Positions 49,501 through 63,449 of a stretch of 64,000 nt of DNA are shown in pieces. A program made the position numbers and the translations under genes. Location of the stretch: the NCBI RefSeq assembly GCF_029227915.1, contig NC_079883.1, positions 18,292,001 through 18,356,000 on the forward strand, given 5' to 3'. Source of the stretch: Hydractinia symbiolongicarpus. Its lineage: Eukaryota > Cnidaria > Hydrozoa > Anthoathecata > Hydractiniidae. The stretch's first letter is position 1, and every line of letters starts with the position of its first letter. The notes beneath the pieces were generated by a model. The model did not search any database and was not told where the DNA came from. It saw only the letters and a list, made by a program, of their open reading frames with translations.

Positions 49501-52500
49501 TACGTGTAAGGCCCTTATTAGTGTACAAGAGGCTATATTACAGCCCTTAGGGGCTTGTACGTGTGGCTGACGCTGTTATAAAGCCATGACACAATGGTAA
49601 ACAACTTGGAACGTCGTAGTCCATTGAGAGTGGAAGGATTAGACGAATTGTAACCTGCGCAGGCACGTGGAACAACGCGAATTGGGTGTAAGGCCTTTAT
49701 TAGGCTGCAAGAGGCCATATTACAGTCGTTAGACGCATGTACTTGTAGTTAACGGTGTTATAACGCCATGGCTCAATGGAAAACGACTTGTGACGTCGTA
49801 GTCCATTGAGAGTGGAAGGATTAGACCAATGGTAACCTGCGCAGGCACGTGGAACAACGTGATTTATGTATACGGACTTTATTAGGCCGCAAAAGGCTAT
49901 ATTACAGCCTTTAGGGGCCTGTACACGTGTTTGACGGTGTTGTGAAGCCGTGGCGCTATGAAAAACAGCTTGGGACTTCGTAGTCCTTTGAGAGTGGAAG
50001 GATAAGACCAATGATAACCTGCGCAGGCACGTGCAACCACGTGATATACGTGTAGGGCCATTATTAGTGTACAAGAGGCTATATTACAGCCCTTAGGGGC
50101 TTGTACGTGTGGCTGACGCTGTTATAAAGCCATGGCGCAATGAAAAACTACTTGGGACGTCGTAGTTCATTGAGAGTGGAAGGATAAGACCAATGGTAAC
50201 CTGCGCAGGCACGTGGAGCCACGTGATATACGTGTAAGGCCTTTATTAGGCTGCAAGAGGCAGCCTTTAGGGGCCTGTACACGTGGTTGACGGTGTTGTG
50301 AAGCCGTGGCCCTATGGAAAACAACTTGGGACGTCGTAGTCGATTGAGCGCGGAAGGATAAGACCAATGATAACCTGCGCAGGAACGTGCAACCACGTGA
50401 TGTACGTGTAAGGCCTTTTTTAGGGTACAAGAGGCTATATTACAGCCCTTAGGGGCCTGTGCGCGTGGCTGACGCTGTTATAAAGCCATGGCGCAATTGC
50501 AAACAACTTGGGACGTCGTAGTCCATTGAGAGTACATGGACTAGTCCGATCGTAACTTGGGCAGGCACGTGGAACTACGTTATTTATGTGTGCGGCCTCT
50601 ATTAGGCAGCAAAAGGCCATACTATAGCCTTTAGAGGCCTGTACACGTGGCTGACTGTGTTATAAAGCCATGGCGCAATGGAAAACCACTTGGGACGTCG
50701 TAGTGCATGGAGAGTGGAAGGATTACACCAATGCTAACCTGTGCAGGCACCTGCAACCACTTGATATACGTGTAAGGTCTTTATTAGGCCGCAAGAGGCC
50801 ATATTACAGTCGTTAGACGCATGTACTCGCAGTTAACGGTGTTATAACGCCATGGCGCAACGGAAAACGACTTGGGACGTCGTAGTCCATTCAGAGGGGA
50901 AGGATTAGATTAATGGTTACCTGCGCAGGAACGTGCAACCACGTGATATACGTGTAAGGCCTTTATTAGGGTACGAGAGGCTATATTACAGCCGTTTTGG
51001 GCCTGTACACGTGTTTGACGGTGTTGTAAAGCCGTGGCGCTATGGAAAACAACTTGGGACTTCGTAGTCCTTTGAGAGTGGAAGGATAAGACCAATGATA
51101 ACCTGCGCAGGCATGTGCAACCACGTGATATACGTGTAAGGCCCTTATTAGTGTACAAGAGGCTATATTACAGCCCTTAGGGGCTTGTACGTGAGGCTGA
51201 CGCTGTTATAAAGCCATGACACAATGGTAAACAACTTGGAACGTCGTAGTCCATTGAGAGTGGAAGGATTAGACGAATTGTAACCTGCGCAGGCACGTGG
51301 AACAACGCGAATTGGGTGTAAGGCCTTTATTAGGCTGCAAGAGGCCATATTACAGTCGTTAGACGCATGTACTTGTAGTTAACGGTGTTATAACGCCATG
51401 GCGCAATGGAAAACGACTTGTGACGTCGTAGTCCATTGAGAGTGGAAGGATTAGACCAATGGTAACCTGCGCAGGCACGTGGAACAACGTGATTTATGTA
51501 TACGGACTTTATTAGGCCGCAAAAGGCCATATTACAGCCTTTAGGGGCTTGTACACGCGTTTGACGGTGTTGTGAAGCCGTGGCGCTATGAAAAACAACT
51601 TGGGACTTCGTAGTCCTTTGAGAGTGGAAGGATAAGACCAATGATAACCTGCGCAGGCACGTGCAACCACGTGATATACCTGTAAGGCCTTTATTAGTGT
51701 ACAAGAGGCTATATTACAGCCCTTAGGGGCTTGTACGTGTGGCTGACGCTGTTATAAAGCCATGACACAATGGTAAACAACTTGGAACGTCGTAGTCCAT
51801 TGAGAGTGGAAGGATTAGACGAATAGTAACCTGCGCAGGCACGTGGAACAACGCGAATTGAGTGTAAGGCCTTTATTAGGCTGCAAGAGGCCATATTACA
51901 GTCGTTAGACGCATGTACTTGTAGTTAACGGTGTTATAACGCCATGGCGCAATGGAAAACGACTTGTGACGTCGTAGTCCATTGAGAGTGGAAGGATTAG
52001 ACCAATGGTAACCTGCGCAGGCACGTGGAACAACGTGATTTATGTATACGGACTTTATTAGGCCGCAAAAGGCCATATTACAGCCTTTAGGGGCCTGTAC
52101 ACGTGTTTGACGGTGTTGTGAAGCCGTGGCGCTATGAAAAACAACTTGGGACTTCGTAGTCCTTTGAGAGTGGAAGGATAAGACCAATGATAACCTGCGC
52201 AGGCACGTGCAACCACGTGATATACGTGTAAGGCCTTTATTAGTGTACAAGAGGCTATATTACAGCCCTTAGGGGCTTGTACGTGTGGCTGACGCTGTTA
52301 TAAAGCCATGGCGCAATGAAAAACTACTTGGGACGTCGTAGTTCATTGAGAGTGGAAGGAGAAGACTAATGGTAACCTGCGCAGGCACGTGCAACCACGT
52401 GATATATGTGTAAGGCCTTTATTAGGCTGCAAAAGGCCATATTACAGTCGTTAGACGCATATACCCGTAGTTAACGGTGTTATAACGCCATGGCGCAATG

Positions 52501-55500
52501 GAAAACAACTTGGGACGTCGCAGTCCATTGAGAGTGGAAGGATAAGACCAATGGTAACTTGCGCAGGCACGTGCAACCACGTGATATACGTGTAAGGCCT
52601 TTATTAGGGTACAAGAGGCTATATTGCAGCCCTTAGGGGCCTGTACCTGTACTTGACGGCGTTATAACGCCATGACACAATGGTAAACAAATTGTGACGT
52701 CGTAGTCCATTGAGAGTGGAAGGATTAGACCAATGGTAACCTGCGCAGGCACGTGGAACAACGTGATTCATGTATGCGGACTTTATTAGGCCGCAAAAGG
52801 CCATATTACAGCCTTTAGGGGCCTGTACACGTGTTTGACGGTGTTGTAAAGCCGTGGCGCTATGGAAAACAACTTGGGACTTCGTAGTGCTTTGAGAGTG
52901 GAAGGATAAGACCAATGATAACCTGCGCAGGCATGTGCAACCACGTAATATACGTGTAAGGCCCTTATTAGTGTACAAGAGGCTATATTACAGCCCTTAG
53001 GGGCTTGTACGTGTGGCTGACGCTGTTATAAAGCCATGACACAATGGTAAACAACTTGGAACGTCGTAGTCCATTGAGAGTGGAAGGATTAGACGAATAG
53101 TAACCTGCGCAGGCACGTGGAACAACGCGAATTGGGTGTAAGGCCTTTATTAGGCTGCAAGAGGCCATATTACAGTCGTTAGACGCATGTACTTGTAGTC
53201 AACGGTGTTATAACGCCATGGCGCAATGGAAAACGACTTGTGACGTCGTAGTCCATTGAGAGTGGAAGGATTAGACCAATGGTAACCTGCGCAGGCACGT
53301 GGAACAACGTGATTTATGTATACGGACTTTATTAGGCCGCAAAAGGCCATATTACAGCCTTTAGGGGCCTGTACACGTGTTTGACGCTGTTATAAAGCCA
53401 TGGCGCAATGAAAAACTACTTGGGACGTCGTAGTTCATTGAGAGTGGAAGGAGAAGACTAATGGTAACCTGCTCAGGCACGTGCAACCACGTGATATATG
53501 TGTAAGGCCTTTATTAGGCTGCAAAAGGCCATATTACAGTCGTTAGACGCATGTACCCGTAGTTAATGGTGTTATAACGCCATGGCGCAATGGAAAACAA
53601 CTTGGGACGTCGTAGTCCATTGAGAGTGGAAGGATAAGACCAATGGTAATTTGCGCTGGCACGTGCAACCACGTGATATACGTGTAAGGCCTTTATTAGG
53701 GTACAAGAGGCTATATTACAGCCCTTAGGGGCTTGTACGTGTGGCTGACGCTGTCATAAAGCCATGGCGCAATGAAAAACTACTTGGAACGTCGTAGTTC
53801 ATTGAGAGTGGAAGGATAAGACCAATGGTAACCTGCGAAGGCACGTGGAACCACGTGATATACGTGTAAGGCCTTTATTAGGCTGCAAGAGGCAGCCTTT
53901 AGGGGCCTGTACACGTGGGTGACGGTGTTGCGAAGCCGTGGCCCTTTGGAAAACAACTTGGGACGTCGTAGTCGATTGAGCGCGGAAGGATAAGACCAAT
54001 GATAACCTGCGCAGGAACGTGCAACCACGTGATATACGTGTAAGGCCTTTATTAGGGTACAAGAGGCTATATTACAGCCCTTAGGGGCCTGTGCGCGTGG
54101 CTGACGCTGTTATAAAGCCATGGCGCAATTGCAAACAACTTGGGACGTCGTAGTCCATTGAGAGTACATGGACTAGTCCGATCATAACTTTGGCAGGCAC
54201 GTGGAACTACGTGATTTATGTGTGCGGCCTCTATTAGGCAGCAAAAGGCCATACTATAGCCTTTAGAGGCCTGTACACGTGGCTGACTGTGTTATAAAGC
54301 CATGGCGCAATGGAAAACCACTTGGGACGTCGTAGTGCATGGAGAGTGGAAGGATTACACCAATGCTAACCTGTGCAGGCACGTGCAACCACTTGATATA
54401 CGTGTAAGGTCTTTATTAGGCCGCAAGAGGCCATATTACAGTCGTTAGACGCATGTACTCGCAGTTAACGGTGTTATAACGCCATGGCGCAACGGAAAAC
54501 GACTTGGGACGTCGTAGTCCATTGAGAGGGGAAGGATTAGACCAATGGTAACCTGCGCAGGAACGTGCAACCACGTGATATACGTGTAAGGCCTTTATTA
54601 GGGTACAAGAGGTTATATTACATCCGTTTGGGGCCTGTGCGCGTGGCTGACGCTGTTATAAAGCTATGGCGCAATGGAAAACAACTTGGGACGTCGTAGT
54701 CCTTTGAGAGTGGAAGGATAAGACCAATGATAACCTGCGCAGGCACGTGCAACCACGTGATATACGTGTAAGGCCCTTATTAGTGCACAAGAGGCTATAT
54801 TACAGCCCTTAGGGGCTTGTACGTGTGGCTGACGCTGTTATAAAGCCATGGCGCAATGAAAAACTACTTGGGACGTCGTAGTTCATTGAGAGTGGAAGGA
54901 GAAGACTATTGGTAACCTGCGCAGACACGTGCAACCACGTGATATATGTGTAAGGCCTTTATTAGGCTGCAAAAGGCCATATTACAGTCGTTGGACGCAT
55001 GTACCCGTAGTTAACGGTGTTATAAGCCATGGCGCAATGGAAAACAACTTGGGACGTCGCAGTCCATTGAGAGTGGAAGGATAAGACCAATGGTAACTTA
55101 CGCTGGCACGTGCAACCACGTGATATACGTGTAAGGCCTTTATTAGGGTACAAGAGGCTATATTACAGCCCTTAGGGGCTTGTACCTGTACTTGACGGCG
55201 TTATAACGCCATGACACAATGGTAAACAACTTGGAACGTCGTAGTCCATTGAGAGTGGAAGGATTAGACGAATAGTAACCTGCGCAGGCACGTGGAACAA
55301 CGCGAATTGTGTGTACGGCCTTTATTAGGCTGCAAAAGGTCATATTACAGCCTTTAGAGGCCTGTACCTGTACTTGACGGCGTTATAACGCCATGACACA
55401 ATGGTAAACTTCTTGGAACGTCGTAGTCCATTGACAGTGGAAGGATTAGACGAATAGTAACCTGCGCAGGCACGTGGAACAACGCGAATTGGGTGTACGG

Positions 55501-58353
55501 CCTTTAATAGGCTGCAAAAGGTCATATTACAGCCTTTAGAGACCTGTACACGTGGTTGACGGTGTTATAAAGCCATGGCGCAATGGAAAACTACTTGGGA
55601 CTTCGTAGTTCATTGAGAGTGGAAGGAGAAGACCAATGATAACCTGCGCAGGCACGTGCAACCACGTGATATACGTGTAAGGCCTTTATTAGGCTGGAAG
55701 AGGCCATATTACAGTCGTTAGACGCATGTACTTGTAGTTAACGCTGTTATAAAGCCATGGCGCAATGGAAAACTACTTGGGACGTCGTAGTTCATTGAGA
55801 GTGGAAGGAGAAGACCAATGGTAACCTGCGCAGGCACGTGCAACCACGTGATATACGTGTAAGGCCTTTATTAGGCTGCAAGAGGCAATATTACAGTCGT
55901 TAGACGCATGTACTTGTAGTTAACGGTGTTATAACGCCATGGCGCAATGGAAAACGACTTGTGACGTCGTAGTCCATTGAGAGTGGAAGGATTAGACCAA
56001 TGGTAACCTGCGCAGGCACGTGGAACAACGTGATTTATGTATACGGACTTTATTAGGCCGCAAAAGGCCATATTACAGCCTTTAGGGGCCTGTACACGTG
56101 TTTGACGGTGTTGTGAAGCCGTGGCGCTATGAAAAACAACTTGGGACTTCGTAGTCCTTTGGGAGTGGAAGGATAAGACCAATGATAACCTGCGCAGGCA
56201 CGTGCAACCACGTGATATACGTGTAAGTCCTTTATTAGTGTACAAGAGGCTATATTACAGCCCTTAGGGGCTTGTACGTGTGGCTGACGCTGTTATAAAG
56301 CCATGGCGCAATGAAAAACTACTTGGGACGTCGTAGTTCATTGAGAGTGGAAGGAGAAGACTAATGGTAACCTGCGCAGGCACGTGCAACCACGTGATAT
56401 ATGTGTAAGGCCTTTATTAGGCTGCAAAAGGCCATATTACAGTCGTTAGACGCATGTACCCGTAGTTAACGGTGTTATAACGCCATGGCGCAATGGAAAA
56501 CAACTTGGGACGTCGTAGTCCATTGAGAGTGGAAGGATAAGACCAATGGTAACTTGCGCAAGCACGTGCAACCACGTGATATACGTGTAAGGCCTTTATT
56601 AGGGTACAAGAGGCTATATTGCAGCCCTTAGGGGCCTGTACCTGTACTTGACGGCGTTATAACGCCATGACACAATGGTAAACAACTTGGAACGTCGTAG
56701 TCCATTGAGAGTGGAAGGATAAGACCAATGGTAACCTGCGCAGGCACGTGGAACCTCGTGATATACGTGTAAGGCCTTTATTAGGCTGCAAGAGGCAGCC
56801 TTTAGGGGCCTGTACACGTGGTTGACGGTGTTGTGAAGCCGTGGCCCTTTGGAAAACAACTTGGGACGTCGTAGTCGATTGAGCACGGAAGGATAAGACC
56901 AATGATAACCTGCGCAGGAACGTGCAACCACGTGATATACGTGTAAGGCCTTTATTAGGGTACAAGAGGCTATATTACAGCCCTTAGGGGCCTGTGCGCG
57001 TGGCTGACGCTGTTATAAAGCCATGGCGCAATTGCAAACAACTTGGGACGTCGTAGTCCATTGAGAGTACATGGACTAGTCCGATCATAACTTTGGCAGG
57101 CACGTGGAACTACGTGATTTATATGTGCGGCCTCTATTAGGCAGCAAAAGGCCATACTATAGCCTTTAGAGGCCTGTACACGTGGCTGACTGTGTTATAA
57201 AGCCATGGCGCAATGGAAAACCACTTGGGACTTCGTAGTCCTTTGAGAGTGGAAGGATAAGACCAATGATAACCTGCGCAGGCACGTGCAACCACGTGAT
57301 ATACGTGTAAGGCCTTTATTAGGGTACAAGAGGCTATATTGCAGCCCTTAGGGGCCTGTACCTGTACTTGACGGCGTTATAACGCCATGGCGCAACGGAA
57401 AACGACTTGGGACTTCGTAGTCCATTGAGAGGGGAAGGATTAGGCCAATGTTAACCTGCGCAGGAACGTGCAACCACGTGATATACGTGTAAGGCCTTTA
57501 TTAGTGTACAAGAGGCTATATTACAGCCCTTAGGGGCTTGTACGTGTGGCTGACGCTGTTACAAAGCCATGGCGCAATGAAAAACTATTTGGGACGTCGT
57601 AGTTCATTGAGAGTGGAAAGATAAGACCAATGGTAACCTGCGCAGGCACGTGGAACCACGTGATATACGTGTAAGGCCTTTATTAGGGTACAAGAGGCTA
57701 TATTACAGCCCTTAGGGGCCTGTGCGCGTGGCTGACGCTGTTATAAAGCCATGGCGCAATTGCAAACAACGTGGGACGTCGTAGTCCATTGAGAGTACAT
57801 GGACTAGTCTGATCGTAACTTGGGTAGGCACGTGGAACTACGTGATTTATGTGTGCGGCCTCTATTAGGCAGCAAAAGGCCATACTATAGCATTTAGAGG
57901 CCTGTACACGTGGCTGACTGTGTTATAAAGCCATGGCGCAATGGAAAACCACTTGGGACGTCATAGTGCATGGAGAGTGGAAGGATTACACCAATGCTAA
58001 CCTGTGCAGGCACGTGCAACCACTTGATATACGTGTAAGGTCTTTATTAGGCCGCAAGAGGCCATATTACAGTCGTTAGACGCATGTACTCGTAGTTAAC
58101 GGTGTTATAACGCCATGGCGCAACGGAAAACGACTTGGGACTTCGTAGTCCATTGAGAGGGGAAGGATTAGACCAATGGTAACCTGCGCAGGAACGTGCA
58201 ACCACGTGATATACGTGAAATGCCTTTATTAGGGTACAAGAGGCTATATTACAGCCGTTAAGGGCCTGTGCGCGTGGCTGACGCTGTTATAAAGCTATGG
58301 CGCAATGGAAAACAACTTGGGACGTCGTAGTCCATTGAGAGTGGAATGATAAT
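43506..58353. repeat. Large higher-order repeat, copy 2 (14,848 bp, 82 monomers)
   Basis: Near-identical direct repeat of the preceding 14,484 bp, longer by 364 bp (two monomers) because of one replaced tract at 55,584-55,984. Other differences seen by eye are few: caatgg against caatgtt near 44,367, agccctta against agccttta near 51,721, attaggcc against attagacc near 57,443, and aggaacgtg against aggatcgtg near 57,465. The edges share the run accaatggtaa (29,022-29,032; 43,506-43,516; 58,354-58,364). Confidence 0.92.
55584..55984. repeat. 401-bp tract replacing 37 bp of the other copy
   Basis: Copy 1 has 37 bp here (41,100-41,136, beginning with c of caacggaaaacgac). Copy 2 has 401 bp, a net gain of two monomers. 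The tract contains monomers that join an attacagtcgttagacgcatg front to a ttaacgctgttataaagcc rear, a combination of two subtypes. It also has aggctggaagagg and aggcaatatta variants that I did not see elsewhere. It is either an insertion or conversion in copy 2, or a deletion in copy 1. Confidence 0.85.
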
Positions 58354-61300
58354 ACCAATGGTAAACTGCGCAGGCACGTTGAACAACGTGATTTATGTAT
58401 ACGGACTTTATTAGGGCGCAAAAGGCCATATTACAGCCTTTAGGGGCCTGAACACGTGTTTGACGGTGTTGTGAAGCCGTGGCGCTATGAAAAACAACTT
58501 GGGACTTCGTAGTCCTTTGGGAGTGGAAGGATAAGACCAATGATAACCTGCGCAGGCACGTGCAACCACGTGATATACGTGTAAGGCCTTTATTAGTGTA
58601 CAAGAGGCTATATTACAGCCCTTAGGGGCTTGTACGTGTGGCTGACGCTGTTATAAAGCCATGGCGCAATGAAAAACTACTTGGGACGTCGTAGTTCATT
58701 GAGAGTGGAAGGAGAAGACTAATGGTAACCTGCACAGGCACGTGCAACCACGTGATATATGTGTAAGGCCTTTATTAGGCTGCAAAAGGCCATATTACAG
58801 TCGTTAGACGCATGTACCCGTAGTTAACGGTGTTATAACGCCATGGCGCAATGGAAAACAACTTGGGACGTCGTAGTCCATTGAGAGTGGAAGGATAAGA
58901 CCAATGGTAACTTGCGCAGGCACGTGCAACCACGTGATATACGTGTAAGGCCTTTATTAGGGTACAAGAGGCTATATTACAGCCCTTAGGGGCCTGTACC
59001 TGTACTTGACGGCGTTATAACGCCATGACACAATGGTAAACAACTTGGAACGTCGTAGTCCATTGAGAGTGGAAGGATTAGACGAATAGTAACCTGCGCA
59101 GGCACGTGGAACAACGCGAATTGTGTGTACGGCCTTTATTAGGCTGCAAAAGGTCATATTACAGCCTTTAGAGACCTGTACACGTGGTTGACGGTGTTAT
59201 AAAGCTGTGGTGCAATTGCAAACAACTTGGGACGTCTTAGTCCATTGAGAGTGGAAAGATTAGTCCGATCGTAACTTGCGCAGGCACGTGGAACAACGTG
59301 ATTTATTTATACGGACTTTATTAGGCGCAAAAGGCCATATTACAGCCTTTAGGGGCCTGTACACGTGTTTGACGGTGTTGTGAAGCCGTGGCGCTATGAA
59401 AAACAACTTGGGACTTCGTAGTCCTTTGAGAGTGGAAGAATTAGACAAATGGTAACTTGCGCAGGCACGTGGAACAACGTGATTTATGTATACGGACTTT
59501 ATTAGGCCGCAAAAGGCCATATTACAGCATTTAGGTGTCCTGTACACGTGTTTGACGGTGTTGTAAAGCCGTGGCGCTATGAAAAACAACTTGGGACTTC
59601 GTAGTCCTTTGGGAGTGGAAGGATAAGACCAATGATAACCTGCGCAGGCACGTGCAACCACGTGATATACGTGTAAGGCCTTTATTAGTGTACAAGAGGC
59701 TATATTACAGCCCTTAGGGGCTTGTACGTGTGGCTGACGCTGTTATAAAGCCATGGCGCAATGAAAAACTACTTGGGACGTCGTAGTTCATTGAGAGTGG
59801 AAGGAGAAGACTAATGGAAACCTGCACAGGCACGTGCAACCACGTGATATATGTGTAAGGCCTTTATTAGGCTGCAAAAGGCCATATTACAGTCGTTAGA
59901 CGCATGTACCCGTAGTTAACGGTGTTATAACGCCATGGCGCAATGGAAAACAACTTGGGACGTCGTAGTCCATTGAGAGTGGAAGGATAAGACCAATGGT
60001 AACTTGCGCAGGCACGTGCAACCACGTGATATACGTGTAAGGCCTTTATTAGGGTACAAGAGGCTATATTACAGCCCTTAGGGGTTAGTACGTGTGGCTG
60101 ACGCTGTTATAAAGCCATGGCGCAATGAAAAACTACTTGGAACGTCGTAGTTCATTGAGAGTGGAAGGAGAAGACTAATGGTAACCTGCGCAGGCACGTG
60201 CAACCACGTGATATATGTTTAAGGCCTTTATTAGGCTGCAAAAGGCCATATTACAGTCGTTAGACGCATGTACCCGTAGTTAACGGTGTTATAACGCCAT
60301 GGCGCAATGGAAAACAACTTGGGACGTCGTAGTCCATTGAGAGTGGAAGGATAAGACCAATGGTAACTTGCGCAGGCACGTGCAACCACGTGATATACGT
60401 GTAAGGCCTTTATTAGGGTACAAGAGGCTATATTGCAGCCCTTAGGGGCCTGTACCTGTACTTGACGGCGTTATAACGCCATGACACAATGGTAAACAAC
60501 TTGTGACGTCGTAGTCCATTGAGAGTGGAAGAATTAGACAAATGGTAACTTGCGCAGGCACGTGGAACAACGTGATTTATGTATACGGACTTTATTAGGC
60601 CGCAAAAGGCCATATTACAGCCTTTAGGGGCCTGTACACGTGTTTGACGGTGTTGTAAAGCCGTGGCGCTATACAAAAACAACTTGGAACTTCGTAGTCC
60701 TTTGAGAGTGGAAGGATAAGACCAATGATAACCTGCGCAGGAACGTGCAACCACGTGATATACGTGAAAGGTCTTTATTAGGGTACAAGAGGCTATATTA
60801 CAGCCGTTAGGGGCCTGTGCGCGTGGCTGACGCTGTTATAAAGCTATGGCGCAATGGAAAACAACTTGGGACGTCGTAGTCCATTGAGAGTGGAAGGATA
60901 AGACCAATGGTAAACTGCGCAGGCACGTGGAACAACGTGATTTATGTATACGGACTTTATTAGGGCGCAAAAGGCCATATTACAGCCTTTAGGGGCCTGT
61001 ACACGTGGTTGACGGTCTTATAACGCCTTGGCGCTATGGAAAACAACTTGGGACGTCGTAGTCCATTGAGAGTGGAAGAATAAGACCAATGCTAACCTGC
61101 GCCGGCACGTGCAACCACGTGATATGCGTGTAAGGCCTTTATTAGGCTGCAAGAGGTCATATTACAGTCGTTAGACGCATGTACTTGTAGTTAACGGTGT
61201 TATAAAGCAATGGCGCAATGGAAAACGACTTGTGACGTCGTAGTCCATTGAGAGTGAAAGGATTAGACCAATGGTAACCTGAGCAGGCACGTGGAACAAC

Positions 61301-62430
61301 GTTATTCATGTATGCGGACTTTACTAGGCCGCAAAAGGCTATATTACAGCCTTTAGGGGCCTGTACACGTCTTTGACGGTGTTGTAAAGCCGTGGCGCTA
61401 TGGAAAACAACTTGGGACTTCGTAGTCCTTTGAGAGTGGAAGGATAAGACCAATGATAACCTGCGCAGGCATGTGCAGCCACGTGATATACGTGTAAGGC
61501 CTTTATTAGGCTGCAAAAGGCCATATTACAGTCGTTAGACGCATGTACCCGTAGTTAACGTTGTTATAACGCCATGGCGCAATGGAAAACAACTTGTGAC
61601 GTCGTAGTCCATTGAGAGTGGAAGGATAAGACCATTGGTAACCTGCGCAGGCACGTGCAACCACGTGATATACGTGTAAGGCCTTTATTAGGGTACAAGA
61701 GTCTATATTACAGCCCTTAGGGGCCTGTACCTGTAATTGACGGCGTTATAACGCCATGACACAATGGTAAACAACTTGGAACGTCGTAGTCCATTGAGAG
61801 TGGAAGGATTAGACGAATAGTAACCTGCGCAGGCACGTGGAACAACGCGAATTGGGTGTACGGCCTTTATTAGGCTGCAAAAGGTCATATTACAGCCTTT
61901 AGAGACCTGTACACGTGGTTGACGGTGTTATAAAGCTGTGGCGCAATTGCAAACAACTTGGGACGTCTTAGTCCATTGAGAGTGGAAAGATTAGTCCGAT
62001 TGTAACTTGCGCAGGCACGTGGAACAACATGATTTATGTGTACGGCCTCTATTAGGCAGCAAAAGGCCATACTATAGCCTTTAGAGGCATTCACACGTGG
62101 CTGACTGTTTTATAAAGCCATGGCGCAATGGAAAACAACTTGGGACTTCGTATTCCTTTGAGAGTGGAAGGATAAGACCAATGATAACCTGCGCAGGCAC
62201 GTGCAACCACGTGATATACGTGTAAGGCCTTCATTAGTGTACAAGAGGCTATATTACAGCCCTTAGGGGCTTGTACGTGTGGCTGACGCTGTTATAAAGC
62301 CATGGCGCAATGGAAAACTACTTGGGACGTCGTAGTTCATTGAGAGTGGAAGGAGAAGACCAATGGTAACCTGCGCAGGCACGTGCAACCACGTGATATA
62401 CGTGTAAGGCCTTTATTAGGCTGCAAGAGG
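58354..62430. repeat. Satellite monomers after the large duplication, mixed order
   Basis: Regular 182-bp monomers of the same subtypes. Two 364-bp-related stretches (about 58,690-58,990 and 60,150-60,460) resemble each other, and small indels occur, such as ttaggcgcaaaagg (59,321), an extra base in aggtgtcctg (about 59,535) and ctatacaaaaac (about 60,670). No 8-bp deletion monomer was seen here, in contrast to the preceding 29 kb. No gene visible. Confidence 0.78.
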
Positions 62431-63449
62431 CCATATTACAGTCGTTAGACGCATGTACTTGTAGTTAACGGTGTTATAACGCCATGGCGCAATGGAAAAC
62501 GACTTGTGACGTCGTAGTCCATTGAGAGTGGAAGGATTAGACCAATGGTAACCTGCGCAGGCACGTGGAACAACGTGATTTATGTATACGGACTTTATTA
62601 GGGCGCAAAAGGCCATATTACAGCCTTTAGGGGCCTGTACACGTGTTTGATGGTGTTGTAAAGCCGTGGCGCTATGGAAAACAACTTGGGACTGTGTGCC
62701 GCCTCTGTTAGGCAGCAAAAGGCCATACTATAACCTTTAGAGGCCTGTACACGTGGCTGACTGTGTTATAAAGCCATGGCGCAATGGAAAACCACTTGGG
62801 ACGTCGTAGTCCTTTGAGAGTGGAAGGATAAGAACAATGATAACCTGTGCAGGCACGTGCAACCACGTAATATACGTGTAAGGCCTTCATTAGTGTACAA
62901 GAGGCTATATTACAGCCCTTAGGGGCTTGTACGTGTGGCTGACGCTGTTATAAAGCAATGGCGCAATGGAAAACTACTTGGGACGTCGTAGTTCATTGAG
63001 AGTGGTAGGAGAAGACCAATGGTAACCTGCGCAGGCACGTGCAACCACGTGATATACGTGTAAGGCCTTTATTAGGGTACAAGAGGCTATATTACAGCCT
63101 TTAGGGGCCTGTACACGTGTTTGATGGTGTTGTAAGGCCGTGGCGCTATGGAAAACAACTTGGGACTTCGTAGTCCTTTGAGAGTGGAAGGATAAGACCA
63201 ATGATAACCTGCGCAGGCACGTGCAACCACGTGATATACGTGTAAGGCCTTTATTAGTGTACAAGAGGCTATATTAAAGCCCTTAGGGCTTGTACGTGTG
63301 GCTGACGCTGTTGTACAGCCATGGCGCTATGGAAAACTACTTGGGACGTCGTAGTTCATTGAGAGGGGAAGGATTAGACCAATGCTAACCTGTGCAGGCA
63401 CGTGCAACCACTTGATATACGTGTAAGGACTTTATTAGGCTACAAGAAG
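62431..63449. repeat. 1,019-bp higher-order repeat, complete copy
   Basis: Sequence from 62,431 recurs from 63,450 at offset 1,019. The length equals six monomers minus 73 bp. The shortfall comes from a monomer where caacttgggact runs straight into gtgtgccgcctctgttaggc (junction 62,692-62,694), deleting the second half of the unit and its linker. The open frames in the two copies are the same except for one residue (tggctg or similar near the low-coordinate end). Confidence 0.87.
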
